Shown here piece by piece: positions 11,552 to 22,400 of a stretch of 64,000 nt of DNA (positions are counted from its first letter, which is position 1; each line of letters begins with the position of its first letter). A program made the position numbers and the translations under genes. A model generated the notes under the pieces. That model saw only the letters and a program-made list of their open reading frames with translations, had not been told where the DNA came from and ran no database searches. This stretch comes from Liolophura sinensis (lineage: Eukaryota; Mollusca; Polyplacophora; Chitonida; Chitonidae): positions 14,705,704 to 14,769,703 of the forward strand of contig NC_088304.1 of assembly GCF_032854445.1 (NCBI RefSeq), written 5' to 3'.

Positions 11552-11716
11552 ATGGAGAAGAGTAGTGTTCTGTTTCTATGTCTATATGTTGTAATTCTCC
11601 TATACCCGAATCCCGTACAAGCTGGTGCAGGTAGGTCTGACATTTCTAATGAAGCTATAGATAACCAACATAATTGCTTTAAGCAAGGGTTTCTGTGTTT
11701 GTCAGTTGAAACATAA
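11552..11716 (+). CDS. small secreted peptide ORF, copy B (54 aa)
   Basis: Paralogue of the ORF at 4827-4961. MEKSSVLFLCLYVVILLYP is a clear signal core, followed by NPVQAGAGRSD, which gives a plausible signal-peptidase site after VQA. The mature part ends NQHNCFKQGFLCLSVET with the same C-x6-C pair. Compared with copy A there are ten extra codons (in-frame indel). In the aligned codons I count about eight amino-acid changes against two silent changes. That fits either relaxed constraint or rapid divergence of a secreted peptide. The sequence GCAG|GTAGGT inside the extra codons could also act as a splice donor, which would split the ORF. Family not recognised. Confidence 0.45.
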   Translation: MEKSSVLFLCLYVVILLYPNPVQAGAGRSDISNEAIDNQHNCFKQGFLCLSVET

Positions 11717-13100
11717 TCCTTGAAAATACACTGTGTAATTCTGAAATCACCCAAAACTGAATGCCGACCGTGAGTCTCATCGAGACCATACATCGACCAC
11801 ATTGTGATGTATTTTTTCGTTTCTTCTGGGCAAGGGATGAAATGTTATCTTCATGGGGTAGTTGTCAGTGATGATGTGTTAAGTGATTGACGGTTGGCGT
11901 AAACACGGGTATACACGAAAACATCGAGAACAAAGGGGAAAACAAACGCTGTAGACATCGGGGTTCGATTCCACATATGGCGAATTTTGACCTATAGATA
12001 TCAAAACTACATGTCAAAACTCAAGACCTTGATGAACTATGCAGTTCTTGCCCCCACAGGCTCAGTATTAGATATATTTGTCTGAATGTAACACTTGTTA
12101 AGTTTTCCTAATTTTAATTCATATGATCTAGAAATAAGCGTTGAATTCATATTTCAAATTTTGACTTCAGCAGTACGCTTACATTAAGAAACACTTAAGG
12201 CTTAATTTTTTGCTTCGTCCAGAGTGGTTCTGCAGATAATACTTTAACACTGCCCCGCAAAGAAGTTTAATTACAACTCGAGCTGTGTTCGACTAATGTT
12301 TTCTAATTCTGTGAGAACCCATTTGTCTGGAGTACCACATAGCCGTTCAAGATCACGTGCCTTTCTCTGTGATCTTACGATACCGAGACAAGGCTGGTGT
12401 AGAGATGGGCGCAATCAGTACAGTGATGTCCTCTACTAAGGGATATCGTTTATACATAGTGTGAAATGATCTGAAAACTTATATACATCTTTTCATATTA
12501 GAAGATTCATTGGTCATTTTCTGTGTTCCTTAATTCATATATTCTTTATTATAGTAGTGCCCCTAGATTTTCTTTTTAAATTGCAAACTTTCTAACACTG
12601 GATTCTTCAGTGGCATTTGTAAGACCACGCAGACAGTGTATGACAGGCGTCCCTGATGACGTCAAGGTCCTATCGTGAAAGCTGGGAAGAGCTGGGGCTT
12701 TTATTATTCTTTGTCATTGTAAACTGACAGATCCGTGTTGTAGCAGTAAAGTTCAAACAAGGTTTTAAAAAGAATCAGGCGACAGCTTTGAGCTACATTA
12801 CGTAACCTGATATTAGCTGCTGTGCGTGTTTTTCTACTTATACATATATTAATATTACGATGTTGATAATACGACCTCAGTCTCCTTCAATCTTCACGTA
12901 GGGCATAAATCTATATTTATTCCATTTTGTTATTGACGTATATGTATGTATGGACAAGCTTTTGCCAATCGGAGTTTAACTGATATGATTAGAGACCGAC
13001 ATGAAATGTCGTGTAAACCTTCCATCTATACCGAGGCCAACAAGAAGACGTTTTTGACATCAGAGAGCTCGCCGTAACATCAACTTGTAACATAACATTG

Positions 13101-13443
13101 TAATTGAGTGAGTGAGTGCTTGGGGTTCTCAACAATTTTTCAGTCATATGACGACGAAGGAATCATTAGGGTGCATGTACGTGTAATGTGCCTCCTTGTT
13201 GCCTCTTTTATTTTAGTGCTGCCTCACTGAGACGACTTACCGAAGGGAAGCAAGCCGCCCCCGCCCGAGCCATTATACTGATACGGGTCAACCAGTCGTT
13301 GCACTATCCTCTTCATGCTGAACGCCAAGCGAGGAAGTTACAACTTCCTCTTTTAAAGTCTTAGGTGTGACTCGATCAAGGATTGATCCTGGATCTACCG
13401 GTCCCGAAGCGGACGCTCTACCGACTGTGCTATCCGGGCCGGT
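13101..13443 (-). repeat. SINE family C (tRNA-derived, TCACTCACTCAC tail)
   Basis: On the minus strand it begins with a tRNA-like head: 'ggcccggatagcacagtcgg' followed by 'tagagcgtccgcttcgg' and a B-box-like 'gatcaatcc'. It ends at the plus-strand left side with the tail complement 'gagtgagtgagtgc'. Tail pieces of the same family lie at 28655-28722 and 41626-41695. It resembles the RUDI-type SINEs described from bivalves, but I could not compare consensus sequences. Confidence 0.65.
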
Positions 13444-13555
13444 CCATTGTAATTGAAGTCAATTGATTTACGGTTGGTATAACCCCACAAACCTGTTCTT
13501 CATGGTTATGTTGATATTTTTTTGTCTGCTGTCTAAGATAATATAATTATTAATT

Positions 13556-13800
13556 TATGTATTTATTTATTTTTGTCATTGATGTTTTACGGCGCACTCA
13601 AGAGTATTTCACTTATTATGAATTATAGTGGTAGGAAAAAGGGGAAAACAACGACCATCCTCAGGTTGTTGAAGGACCTTCCCACAACCAGTGGGGCAGC
13701 GAAAGCCAGAGTGATCTGGAATTTAACTCACAGCGAACGCACTGATGAGAGTTTCCTTAGTCAGTATGCTGTGCTAACACCCTGACGGCTCGGTCACAGA
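13556..13800 (-). repeat. SINE family A, diverged full-length copy
   Basis: Begins with 'tttatttatttattt', passes through 'gatgttttacggcgcactca', the core and 'aactcacagcgaacgcac', and ends at 'acagaggccctc', the complement of the tRNA-like head. The 70-residue frame over it is a repeat shadow. Confidence 0.75.
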
Positions 13801-14915
13801 GGCCCTCAGTCTGAAATAAAGCATTATTAATAATAATAATATTATTATTATTATTACAAAGGCCATAGACGAAAAAGGTTGTGTCCCTTTCGCAAAGCCA
13901 TTTATAGTCATAAATTCGAAATACGATTTCAGAGATTATTGTTACGATTTAGAAATAAAAATTTTTGCCATCCCATAAATGCTACCTGAAGACAAATGTC
14001 CCAACTTTCAATTGTCAGTTCTAAACACTGAGAATTGTGCGGAAGCTTCAAATTCGGCCCCGCTATTCCAGCTGCGGCTTAAAGTCAGAAATCTTGTCAT
14101 ATTTATGACGAAAGGCGGTGGATTTGTGTGGGTATCTTATTTTTTCTACACTTAAACATTTGCTGTGACGTCACGCTGTTGAGCGTGGATACAAGGTAAG
14201 GGTATAAATTCAAACGTCATGTTACAAAAGACCTTTGTAGAATTACGTCCTGTCAAAAAAAAAAAATCAGAAGACGAACAAATGAGTTGTACTATTTTTT
14301 TTTTTTTTTCATTTTTAAGAAATGAACGGATGATAGGATTTATGCTATTACTTCACTGGGTGAAGAATAATAATCATTGTACATAATCTCACACACCCAT
14401 TGTATGCTCGTTTTGCACTCTTTATAGAGTAAAACCTACTGGACATCCGCTGGCTGAAAACTCCAATGCTGTTGCACAAAGCCTTCATGTAACATCATCA
14501 CGAAAGATCAACCATGCTAATAAATGCGGCTGACCCGCTACGAAACAGCATTCATTGACGTTAATTGTGATGTAACGTTTATTATTATTATTACTATTAT
14601 TATTATTTGTTTGAAATGACACCGTGCGATTCTTGAAAAATAATTGATAGTTGCTACCTTACTGCAAACACGTTAAGTTGGAGAAACAACTAGGAGCAGT
14701 TGATCCTTGAAAAAGAATCGACGCGACGCAACTGTTCGTCGTTGTTTCTCCACTACGTAAACATTACACCGACTTTTCTCTGGCCCTGAAACAGGCGGTA
14801 AAGTTAAATCAGAGCACACAACACATTACATGTTTAAAGCGCCAAAAAGATTTATCTAGACATCGCGCTGCGTTCACACCATGCGATTTGTCGTATAGAC
14901 ATGAAAATATTTCTT
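13801..14915. other. non-coding part of copy B
   Basis: Contains ATT-rich microsatellites (13825-13856, 14578-14609), a CRE-like TGACGTCA at about 14167 shared with copy A (8754), and the conserved hairpin listed separately. No exon-like frame. Confidence 0.5.
14676..14755. repeat. hairpin conserved in both duplicates (copy B)
   Basis: Same arms as at 9664-9753 (TGGAGAAACAAC and GTTGTTTCTCCA) and the same inner inverted pair. The surrounding bases have drifted, and the arms have not. Confidence 0.6.
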
Positions 14916-15020
14916 CAATTATCTGACTGGTGTTTTACGCCGTGCTCAACAATGTTTCACTTATAGGGAGGCGGTCAGCAATATGGAGGGAGGAAACCCG
15001 GCAGAGACCGAGAGAAACGG
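14916..15020 (-). repeat. SINE family A fragment (copy B of duplicated pair)
   Basis: Counterpart of the fragment at 9898-10005, truncated at the same point. Confidence 0.65.
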
Positions 15021-15989
15021 AATAAAAATGTAGGACAAGTCTATTTCATAAGTCGCATCCGGCCGATACAATTTGCATGCTCGACACGTCGAATTCGACA
15101 AGTGGAATGAAAAAAAAGACGAGTCTATTTCATAACAATGGATGGCCATATGGGTATATCATCGTATAGTCCATATTTTTGTCTTACGCGATCGATATAC
15201 AACCATATAATAATTGTATATTTTAATAACCTCGTGTAATTTGAAAAATATATAGGTCATATTGTTTACACTTTATGTGCATGCTGCTTCTACAGATGAA
15301 ACACACTAACACACCAGTCCAAATGTGTTTTGTGCAAATACGACAGAGAATGTATACGTGCAGCAACCGAGTTTTATACATCACACTTGGAAGCATTCAA
15401 GTGTGTTATACATTTACTTTTATTTTACATTTACATGGCCATTAACACCGAATACCTGCATGCTGTACCACGTGACTCCTTTTGTTAGTCAACCATCATA
15501 CGGTAAAAACATATATTTAACAAATTGGTTACTCAGTATTTTTGAAACCTATATGCGCATTTCATTTAAATTACAGCTGTCTAATATAGCGTTGCGTCTA
15601 TACCGCATAAGATATCCTTTATGGAGATCTATGAGGAGTAAATGTAACGGCCACAATTCATGCAGAACACAACACATTTTGACAAATTTTCCGGCACTCA
15701 TTGCCAAGTTTCAAATAACAATAATTCTTTGCATGTCACAGGCGCTAAAACGTCACGCAAACGTATTTATAAGGTCTTCCGCGTTCACGTGAATAGTTGT
15801 TTTGGTCCAGTTAACAAAGCGATCTGCAGTAGGGCGTACGATGTTTAATTGCTTAATTCGAGTTTCACTATAACCTCCGCGCTTTCGTTTACGTCGAAAT
15901 TACAGATCAAGAGCGATATTCAGCCAGACTGACAATTCCTGATATCTGACAATTCCTGATATCCCATCCCACAGCATGCACTTTATGTT

Positions 15990-17600
15990 TTATTATACCG
16001 AAAAATTGATAAGAGTGGGGTATATTGTCTGGTGACAAAGTGGGGTACATTGCCCTGTAACCGATTTGGATATATTATCTGGTGACAGAGTGGGTTATAT
16101 TGTCCTGTAACAGAATGGGGCATATTATCTGTTGACAGAGTGGTATATATTGTCCTACGACAGAGCTGGTCACATTGTCCTGTAGCATATCGGGGTATAT
16201 TGTTTGGTGACAGAATAGGGTTCATTGTCCTGTAACAGAATGGGATATATTGCCCGGTGACAGAGTGGTATATGTTGTTCTGCAACAGAGTGGGTCACAT
16301 TGTCCTGTAACATATTGGGGTACATTGTCTGGTGACAGAACGGGGTATCTTGTTCTGTGACAGAGTGGTGGATATTGTTCTGTGACACATTTGTGTATAT
16401 TGTCCTGTGGGACAGTGGGGTATATTATCCTGTTGGAGAGTGGAGTATACTGTCCTGTGGGAGATTGGGGTATATTTTCCTGTGAAAGTGTGGGATATAT
16501 TGTCATGTGGGAGAGTTGGGTATATCGTCCCGTGAAAGTGTGGGGTATATTGTCCAGTGAAAGTGTGGGATATGTTGTGCTGTGGGGGAGTGGGTATATT
16601 GTCCTGTGGAAGAGTGGTTATATTGTACTGTGGGAAAGTGGGGTATATTGTCCTATGAGAGGGTGGGATATATTGTCCTGTTAAAATGTGGAATATATTG
16701 TCCTGTGGGAGAGTGGGGTATATTGTGCCGTGAAAGTGTGGGGTATATTGTCCAGTGAAAGTGTGGGATATGTTGTGCTGTGGAAGAGTGGGTATATTGT
16801 CCTGTGGAAGAGTGGTTATATTGTACTGTGGGAAAGTGGGGTATATTGTCCTGTGAGAGGGTGGGATATATTGCCCTGTGAAGGTGTGGGATATATTGTC
16901 CTGTGGGAGAGTGGGGTATATTGTCTCGTGAAAGTGTGGGGTATATTGTCCACTGAAAGTGTGGGATATGTTGTGCTATGGGAGAGTGGGGTATATTGTC
17001 CCGTGAAAGTGTGAGGTATATTTTCCAGTGAAAGTGTGGGGTATATTGTCCAGTGAAAGTGTGGGATATGTTGTTCTTTGGGAGAGTGGGTATATTGTCC
17101 TGTGGGAGAGTGGGTATATTGTACTGTGGGGAAGTGGGGTACATAGCCCTGTGTGTGAGGGGGTGGGATATATTGTCCTGTGAAAATGTGGAATATATTG
17201 TCCTGTTCGAGAGTGGGGTATATTGTCCTTTGAGAGAGCGGGCTATAGTGTCCTGTGAAAATGTGGAATATATTGTCCTGTGGGAGAGTGGGGTATAGTG
17301 TCCTGTGAAAATGTGGAATATATTGCCCTGTGGGAGAGTGGGGTATATTATCCTGTGGGAGGGTAGGGTATATTGTCGTGTGGGAGAGTGGAGTATACTG
17401 TCCTGTGAAGGTGTGGAATATATGATCCTGTGGGAGAGTGGGTATATTGTCCTATGGGAGGGTAGGATATATTGTACTGTGGGAGAGTGGGGTATATTTT
17501 CCTGTGAAGGTGTGGGATATATTGTCCTGTGGGAGAGTGGGGTATAGTGTCCTGTGGGAGAGTGGGATATATTGTTCTGTGAGAGAGTGGTGGAGTATGT
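15990..17600. repeat. 25-bp minisatellite with higher-order repeat
   Basis: About sixty tandem monomers of roughly 25 bp, close to GTGGGGTATATTGTCCTGTG plus a variable 'ggaga' or 'aaagt'. The left third (to about 16.4 kb) uses a different variant ('ggtgacagagtggtata' and 'cctgtaacaga'). Between about 16.53 and 17.1 kb a block of eight monomers repeats with a period near 197-200 bp, which is a higher-order unit. Several long open frames on both strands, up to 339 codons, cross the array only because the monomer lacks stop codons in those frames. I do not call them genes. Confidence 0.9.
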
Positions 17601-18397
17601 TCGTGGAAGCTTGGGGGATTTCTCGCACAAATCTACGTGATATTTTCGTCTGTACAGTATGACATTTGTCATTACACATTTTCTGTGAACATATTGGGCA
17701 TATAACCGTTGAAAGACTGATCTTTGATCGCCAACTTTTTTTTTAAAGAAATTTAAAGAAAGGACGAATGTAAAGGGAAGTCTGCCTCCACTAATTCGTT
17801 CGTGTATCGTAGGCTGTCTGTCATGAGATCTCCTTCCATTTTTTTTTTTTGTTCATGAAATATTTGTGGACAATATCCGGTCCATTTTTCTGTCCATTTA
17901 TATAAGCAAAAGGACATAATCACATATTCGAAAAGATTTCTAACTCAAAGGTGGATGTTTTTCATTACTGCCTTTGTTAATACTTTCTATATTTATCTGT
18001 CAATTGTTCAAGCTCGTTTTTCAAGCTTCCGACCAGTTATTTTGGGGGACTTAATCCAATGCATTAATGGCACAAAGAAAAAAATATGGATGTACACTCG
18101 GGCCAAATACCCAGGCACTAAAAAATTCACATCAATTCATCACTTTTTTTTTATTCGCTGACACAAATTTGTTAACCCATTTTAAACTCAGTGTCAGTGG
18201 CCTGATATATAAACATAGAGTCACTGGTAAGTTATGGAGTTTCACAAGGAAGTCTCCTAGCAAGGACAGAGTTTATATAGCCCGAGACCTATTATGTGCT
18301 ATATCAACACTTCTTGAGTAAGTCGGCTGGCATCAATGTGTGCTAGACCACATTTAGAAATAGCAATTGACCAAGGGCAATAATAGCTGACTCGGTT
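17601..18397. other. non-coding stretch
   Basis: AT-rich, with several poly-T runs (17727, 17840, 18145). No exon, repeat family or RNA gene recognised. Confidence 0.45.
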
Positions 18398-18512
18398 CCT
18401 CCGTGGCCGCGGTGGATAACACTCCAGTGCAGCCCAATCACCAAGGAACCTCCCACCAATGCAGTCCAAGTCCAGCCCTTGCTGGCTTTTCTCCGTCCGT
18501 ACGTGGGAAGTT
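18398..18512 (+). repeat. SINE family A, 5' half
   Basis: Has the tRNA-like head start 'cctccgtggccgcggtgg' and the block 'agtccagcccttgctggc' up to 'gtacgtgggaag'. It stops before the core. This is one of the few copies that keep the head but not the tail. Confidence 0.65.
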
Positions 18513-18796
18513 TAAATTGTGTACACTTATTTTTTACTGCAGAACAATGTACTCACCACGATCTGAGCTCTTTACTGAATTTTAACTACTTTTAACCACC
18601 TGCAAATTAACACATAAGTCTTAAATTGCTGGATAACTACTGGCCCAGATCTTTAGCATAGCCGCTACGGGCTTCCATACAAGAGACTCAAAAATGTATT
18701 TGAATCATCGTGGGGAGGCGTTGAACTTTGTCTTGGAATTACAGCTCATCTTTGTATTTAATGTCTACGTTTAAAATGCATTATACTCTGCAGCGG

Positions 18797-19064
18797 GGAC
18801 CTCCGTGGCCGAGGGAATTAGCTCGCCAGCACGACGCTATGACCCAGGTCCCTGTCACCAAAGCGATCGCTGTGCGTTCAAATCCAGCTCATGCTGGCCT
18901 CCTCTCCGGCCGTAAATGAGAAGGTGTGACAGCAACCTGTGGATGGTCGTGGGTTTCCCTCCGGGCTCTGTCGGGTTTCCTCCCACCACAATACTACCCG
19001 CCGTCGTATAAGTGAAATTTTCTTGAGTACGCGTAAAACACCAATCAAATAAACAAATAAATAG
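18797..19064 (+). repeat. SINE family A, full-length copy
   Basis: Complete: head 'ggacctccgtggccgag', second tRNA-like box 'gcgttcaaatccagctc', core 'ggtttcctcccacc', 'cgccgtcgtataagtg', and tail 'aaataaacaaataaata'. About 268 bp. Useful as a reference for the family in this window. Confidence 0.85.
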
Positions 19065-19129
19065 CTGACCCATGGCAATAATAACGGACTCGTGGCATTC
19101 TAGTCTGGTTACAATAATGAGGATATAAT

Positions 19130-19280
19130 ATGGGTTCCACTGGACACCGTCTACCTGCGGATTGTCGTGGGTTTCCCCGAGCTCTGCCCGGTTTCCTCCC
19201 AACATAATGCTGGTCGCCGTCGTATAAGTGAAATATTCTTGAATACGGCATAAAACACTGATCAAATACGTAAATAAAAT
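19130..19280 (+). repeat. SINE family A, 3' half
   Basis: Begins at the 'cgtctacctgcggattgtcg' block and ends in 'aaatacgtaaataaaa'. Lacks the head. Confidence 0.75.
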
Positions 19281-19534
19281 TGGACATCGCCGATTGTATT
19301 TGTGCAAGTCCGCGTAAAATATATAAGTATCAAGTCAAAAAACCCAGCATAGTTCAGAATCAGTAATAATCAAGACCAACCTTGAAAGTTCAAAAACATT
19401 TGAACGAGAAATCTTCATACAATGCAAACTTTGAAATAGTTTCCTGTGAAATAGAAGTCAGTTCTCATCAGTAGGCCTATTTTCTACATTGTGTACTCCT
19501 TTTCGAGATTTCAGCGACCTATTTGGGGTCAAAC

Positions 19535-19685
19535 ACATAAATATAAGCGTCATGTCCGACATTCGTATACCATTCGTAGTTGGTAAAGGGCGTTCCAAGT
19601 CGATAATCGCAAGATTTATTTCCAAAACAACGTTTAACACCAAGTACCCTAGTACACGTGTATTGGGTCACTATGGAGAGCGAAC
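19535..19685 (+). repeat. dispersed repeat D1 copy
   Basis: Core 'gacattcgtatacca', '..gttccaagtcgataat..' and 'caaaacaacgtttaacacc'. The same order recurs at 21160-21340, 27485-27575 and 30605-30855 on the plus strand and at 25600-25860 on the minus strand. No coding capacity. Confidence 0.6.
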
Positions 19686-20228
19686 TTCAGCTGCGCGCTA
19701 ATCGGTATAGGCTATAAGAGCAATCCCTCCCAGGATTAGCACTTACATGTATTCGATTTTGAGCCAATTGAGATGACAAATTGCTGTAAGTAATACGAGA
19801 TATCAATGCTATGGTGTAGAACTGCAGCACGCTAACAATGACAAATCCTAACCTTATTATTTATTCCCTTTCCCTGTTATAATTCACGTCTTTTGTGACA
19901 TTTTTCTTTTATCCAACCACATCCGCTTGGATGCGTTCATTGAAATAAACCTTGTTGTTAAAAGAATATATTTTTTCAAATCCCATGATATTTGACTACT
20001 TTTGTTATCCGTTCTAAGTGTCAAATTACTGAACTCAAATGCAAAATACCGAGACATTTGCATCGATAGACTAAAATGTCACCCCTTTTTCCATGGTTGT
20101 TATGCTTGCTACTGCATAAATGATTCGCATCTGTATCTAGGCTCACGTGTTGATGCATAATTTGCTGAGACCAGCGAATCAGTGCATTTCTCTAGGCGAC
20201 GGTCCGGTAGGACGACTGCTGGTAGTGT

Positions 20229-20360
20229 ACCGTATATATATCCGCTATCGCTACACGTCCTGACACATTAATTACACCTGGGTACAAAGAGCGGAGTGTG
20301 CCATCCGAACAGTGGGAGCGTCTCATATACATATACACAGCGGTATACAGTTAAATCACA
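20229..20360 (+). promoter_or_regulatory. candidate promoter/5'UTR of exon 1a
   Basis: A TATATATA stretch at about 20231-20238 lies roughly 125 bases before the ATG. It follows the block 'tctctaggcgacggtc', which is conserved in the second copy at 21876. Assignment rests on position and conservation between the two copies; no start site can be proved. Confidence 0.35.
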
Positions 20361-20448
20361 ATGCCCTGTGACAACTTTTTGTCAGGGGTGACGGTATTAA
20401 GACTGCTGTCTGGAGCCGCTTGGGTGATTACAATTCTTGCCAGTGGCG
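20361..20448 (+). CDS. alpha-carbonic anhydrase, alternative exon 1a (signal peptide)
   Basis: ATG opens 29 codons plus one base: MPCDNFLSGV, a hydrophobic core (TVLRLLSGAAWVITILA), then SG before the donor G|GTAAGA in phase 1. Exon 2 (29526) accepts phase 1 and completes a glycine codon followed by NEWGYEG, the start of a carbonic anhydrase fold. The near-identical exon 1b at 22043 has the same length, phase and donor. This is either an alternative first exon of the same gene or the remaining first exon of a deleted tandem gene copy. The protein would be secretory. Confidence 0.75.
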
Positions 20449-21159
20449 GTAAGATTTCGCCTGTTTTATTTTCATCTTCAATATATTACGTCGATCTTCT
20501 GTTGTGGCTATGGCATATAAAAAGTCGACTCACTTTCGTATTAAATCTGCACGATGTTGTATTAACCATATTCATCTATGAGTGGCATATACATACTACA
20601 GGCTTGTATAAAATGCCGAAGAGCGGTGGGTGTGGATGCTGTGAATATGAATGTATCAAATTCAAACTGGATTTTGAATGACTGCATCCGTATGCTTGTA
20701 AAAGTAAACGTTCAGCTGATGTCACGTGCCTCATACACATCAGTGCTGCAACCCATTCTTGAAAATCGTACATCTGAAATCGTTTCCAGTGAAAGTCGAG
20801 TTTCTGTGTTTTGTTTTGTCAATTGTTTTTCGAGGATTTTTCGGTGGATTTCGAGATTTCGACATCCATTTTAAGTCTTGTATTGGGTGATTATCCACTG
20901 CGAACTGCAGCTGTTCACTGTGCAGAACAGACTATAAGAGCAACCCCACCCAGGATTAGAATTTACTAGTATTCCATTTTGATCCAAGCAAGATAACAAA
21001 TCTCTGTTAGCAATATGAAACATCTATGCGCGTGGAACTGCAACGCGCTTATAATGACGCAACCGATCCTTGTTATTCCATTTTCCTTTCGCATTTCATT
21101 TCCTTTGAGACATACATTATTATGCTATCCAGCCGTAGGTACGTCCGTCTACGTATCAA

Positions 21160-21400
21160 TGCGTGGAAACAGATACTCGTGTACCAGCCGTCAACTAATA
21201 CGGACGTTCCAGATCAATAATCCCAGGGCCAATTCTAAAAACGCCGTATAACAACCCAACATAGAACTAAGAAAGTATAGAAAGTACCACATTTGGACGA
21301 AATCATTCAAACAGAGACAGTCAAGAGTTTTCAATGATGCTGAAAAGACGCAAGGAATGTTAAGGATGAATCATTTTGGTTGACGGCTGGTATAAAAATG
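21160..21400 (+). repeat. dispersed repeat D1 copy
   Basis: Reads 'gtaccagccgtcaactaat', 'gttccagatcaataatccc' and 'cccaacatagaactaagaa', matching the copy at 30605. It sits inside promoter copy 2 and is absent from copy 1, so it inserted after the tandem duplication. Confidence 0.65.
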
Positions 21401-22042
21401 TCTGTTTCGACGCATAGATGCTAGTATATAAGTGGTGGAAAATAAATTATGTATCCCAACTGCACTTTGAATGCAGCTGGTCATGTATCCAAAGTCGCGA
21501 CCTAATTGAATACGATGAACATACCGCCCCTAGCCCCGGGTTAACTAATTATCATCAGCAGAGTGGCAAGATCGTGGACGGTGTGTCCAAATTTATACTC
21601 ATTGTCGAACTTAATAAATTCATAAACTGAAACAGCTTTTAGTGTTATAACTCAGAAATCTTTGAACAGTATTGCTATTAGTACCTTCTAATTACCAAAT
21701 TACTGATCTCGAACACAAAATGCAAAAAATACCGTGACATGCCCATCGATAAAATGAAATACATCAAGTACCAATTCGTTTCTCCATGTTTTGTATGCTT
21801 TCCACAGCAAAAGGATTTGCATCTCTGTCTCACATGTTGATGCTTTATTTCTTGTGACCAGCGAGACAGAGCCTTTCTCTAGGCGACGGTCTGATAAGCA
21901 CCGCAAGGGGACACCTACTGATAGGGTAACGTATATGTTGACATTCCCTGCACATACTTGTGCACTATAGCTGGGTCCAGAGAACCATCTGCACCGTGGA
22001 TGCGTCCTGTGTATATACATAGCCCTGTCCAGTTAAATCAGA

Positions 22043-22130
22043 ATGTCCGGTGACAACTTTTTATCAGGGGTGACGGTACTAAGACTGCTGTGTGGAGCCA
22101 TCTGGGTGACTGTAATTCTTGCCACTGGGG
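22043..22130 (+). CDS. alpha-carbonic anhydrase, alternative exon 1b (signal peptide)
   Basis: MSGDNFLSGVTVLRLLCGAI, then a hydrophobic run WVTVILA and TG before donor G|GTAAGA, phase 1, 88 bases exactly as exon 1a. Seven of 29 residues differ from exon 1a, all within a leader that keeps its length, hydrophobicity and splice donor. Being closer to exon 2, it is the more economical first exon. Either leader gives a 323-residue precursor. Confidence 0.8.
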
Positions 22131-22400
22131 GTAAGATTTCATCTATCTTGTTTTCCGATTCAGTATATTCTTCTTAGCGTCTATTCTGGATTCATAAAAA
22201 AATCGATACACTGTGATTTTAATATAACACGATACTGTATTACGCATATTTATCTGTGCTTTGCGTCCATAAAAACACAGACTTGCGTGTTAAATGTCAA
22301 AGAGAGAGTGTGTATAAACGTACAAAAGTCAAACTGTAGAGGTAGACGTTCAGCTAAGGAGATGAAGAGACGCCGCGCATACCGATGTACACACTGACAT

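Larger units (their letters stand above)
11075..15700 (+). repeat. segmental duplication, copy B
   Basis: Collinear with copy A (4244-10750). It lacks the hAT remnant and the 8.77-9.24 kb segment, but has extra material at 12.84-14.03 kb that holds a family C SINE and a family A SINE, so these inserted into copy B after duplication or were lost from copy A. Confidence 0.85.
19711..20700 (+). repeat. tandem duplication carrying promoter and first exon, copy 1
   Basis: This segment and 20933-22400 are collinear: 'tataagagcaatccctcccaggatt' against its variant at 20933, 'caaattactgaactc' against its variant near 21697, 'tctctaggcgacggtc' at 20190 and 21876, the coding exon itself, and the first 130 bases of the intron. 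Copy 2 has a dispersed repeat D1 inserted near 21.16-21.40 kb. Divergence is moderate outside the exon. Confidence 0.85.
20933..22400 (+). repeat. tandem duplication carrying promoter and first exon, copy 2
   Basis: Second copy of the 19711-20700 segment, enlarged by a D1 repeat. It contains exon 1b and is nearer to exon 2. Confidence 0.85.

Noticed and set aside
16653-17672. 339-codon open frame on the minus strand and several shorter ones on the plus strand
   Set aside because: They follow the 25-bp monomer through three frames. The translation is a repeating TIYPTLSQ-like pattern without start context or family character.
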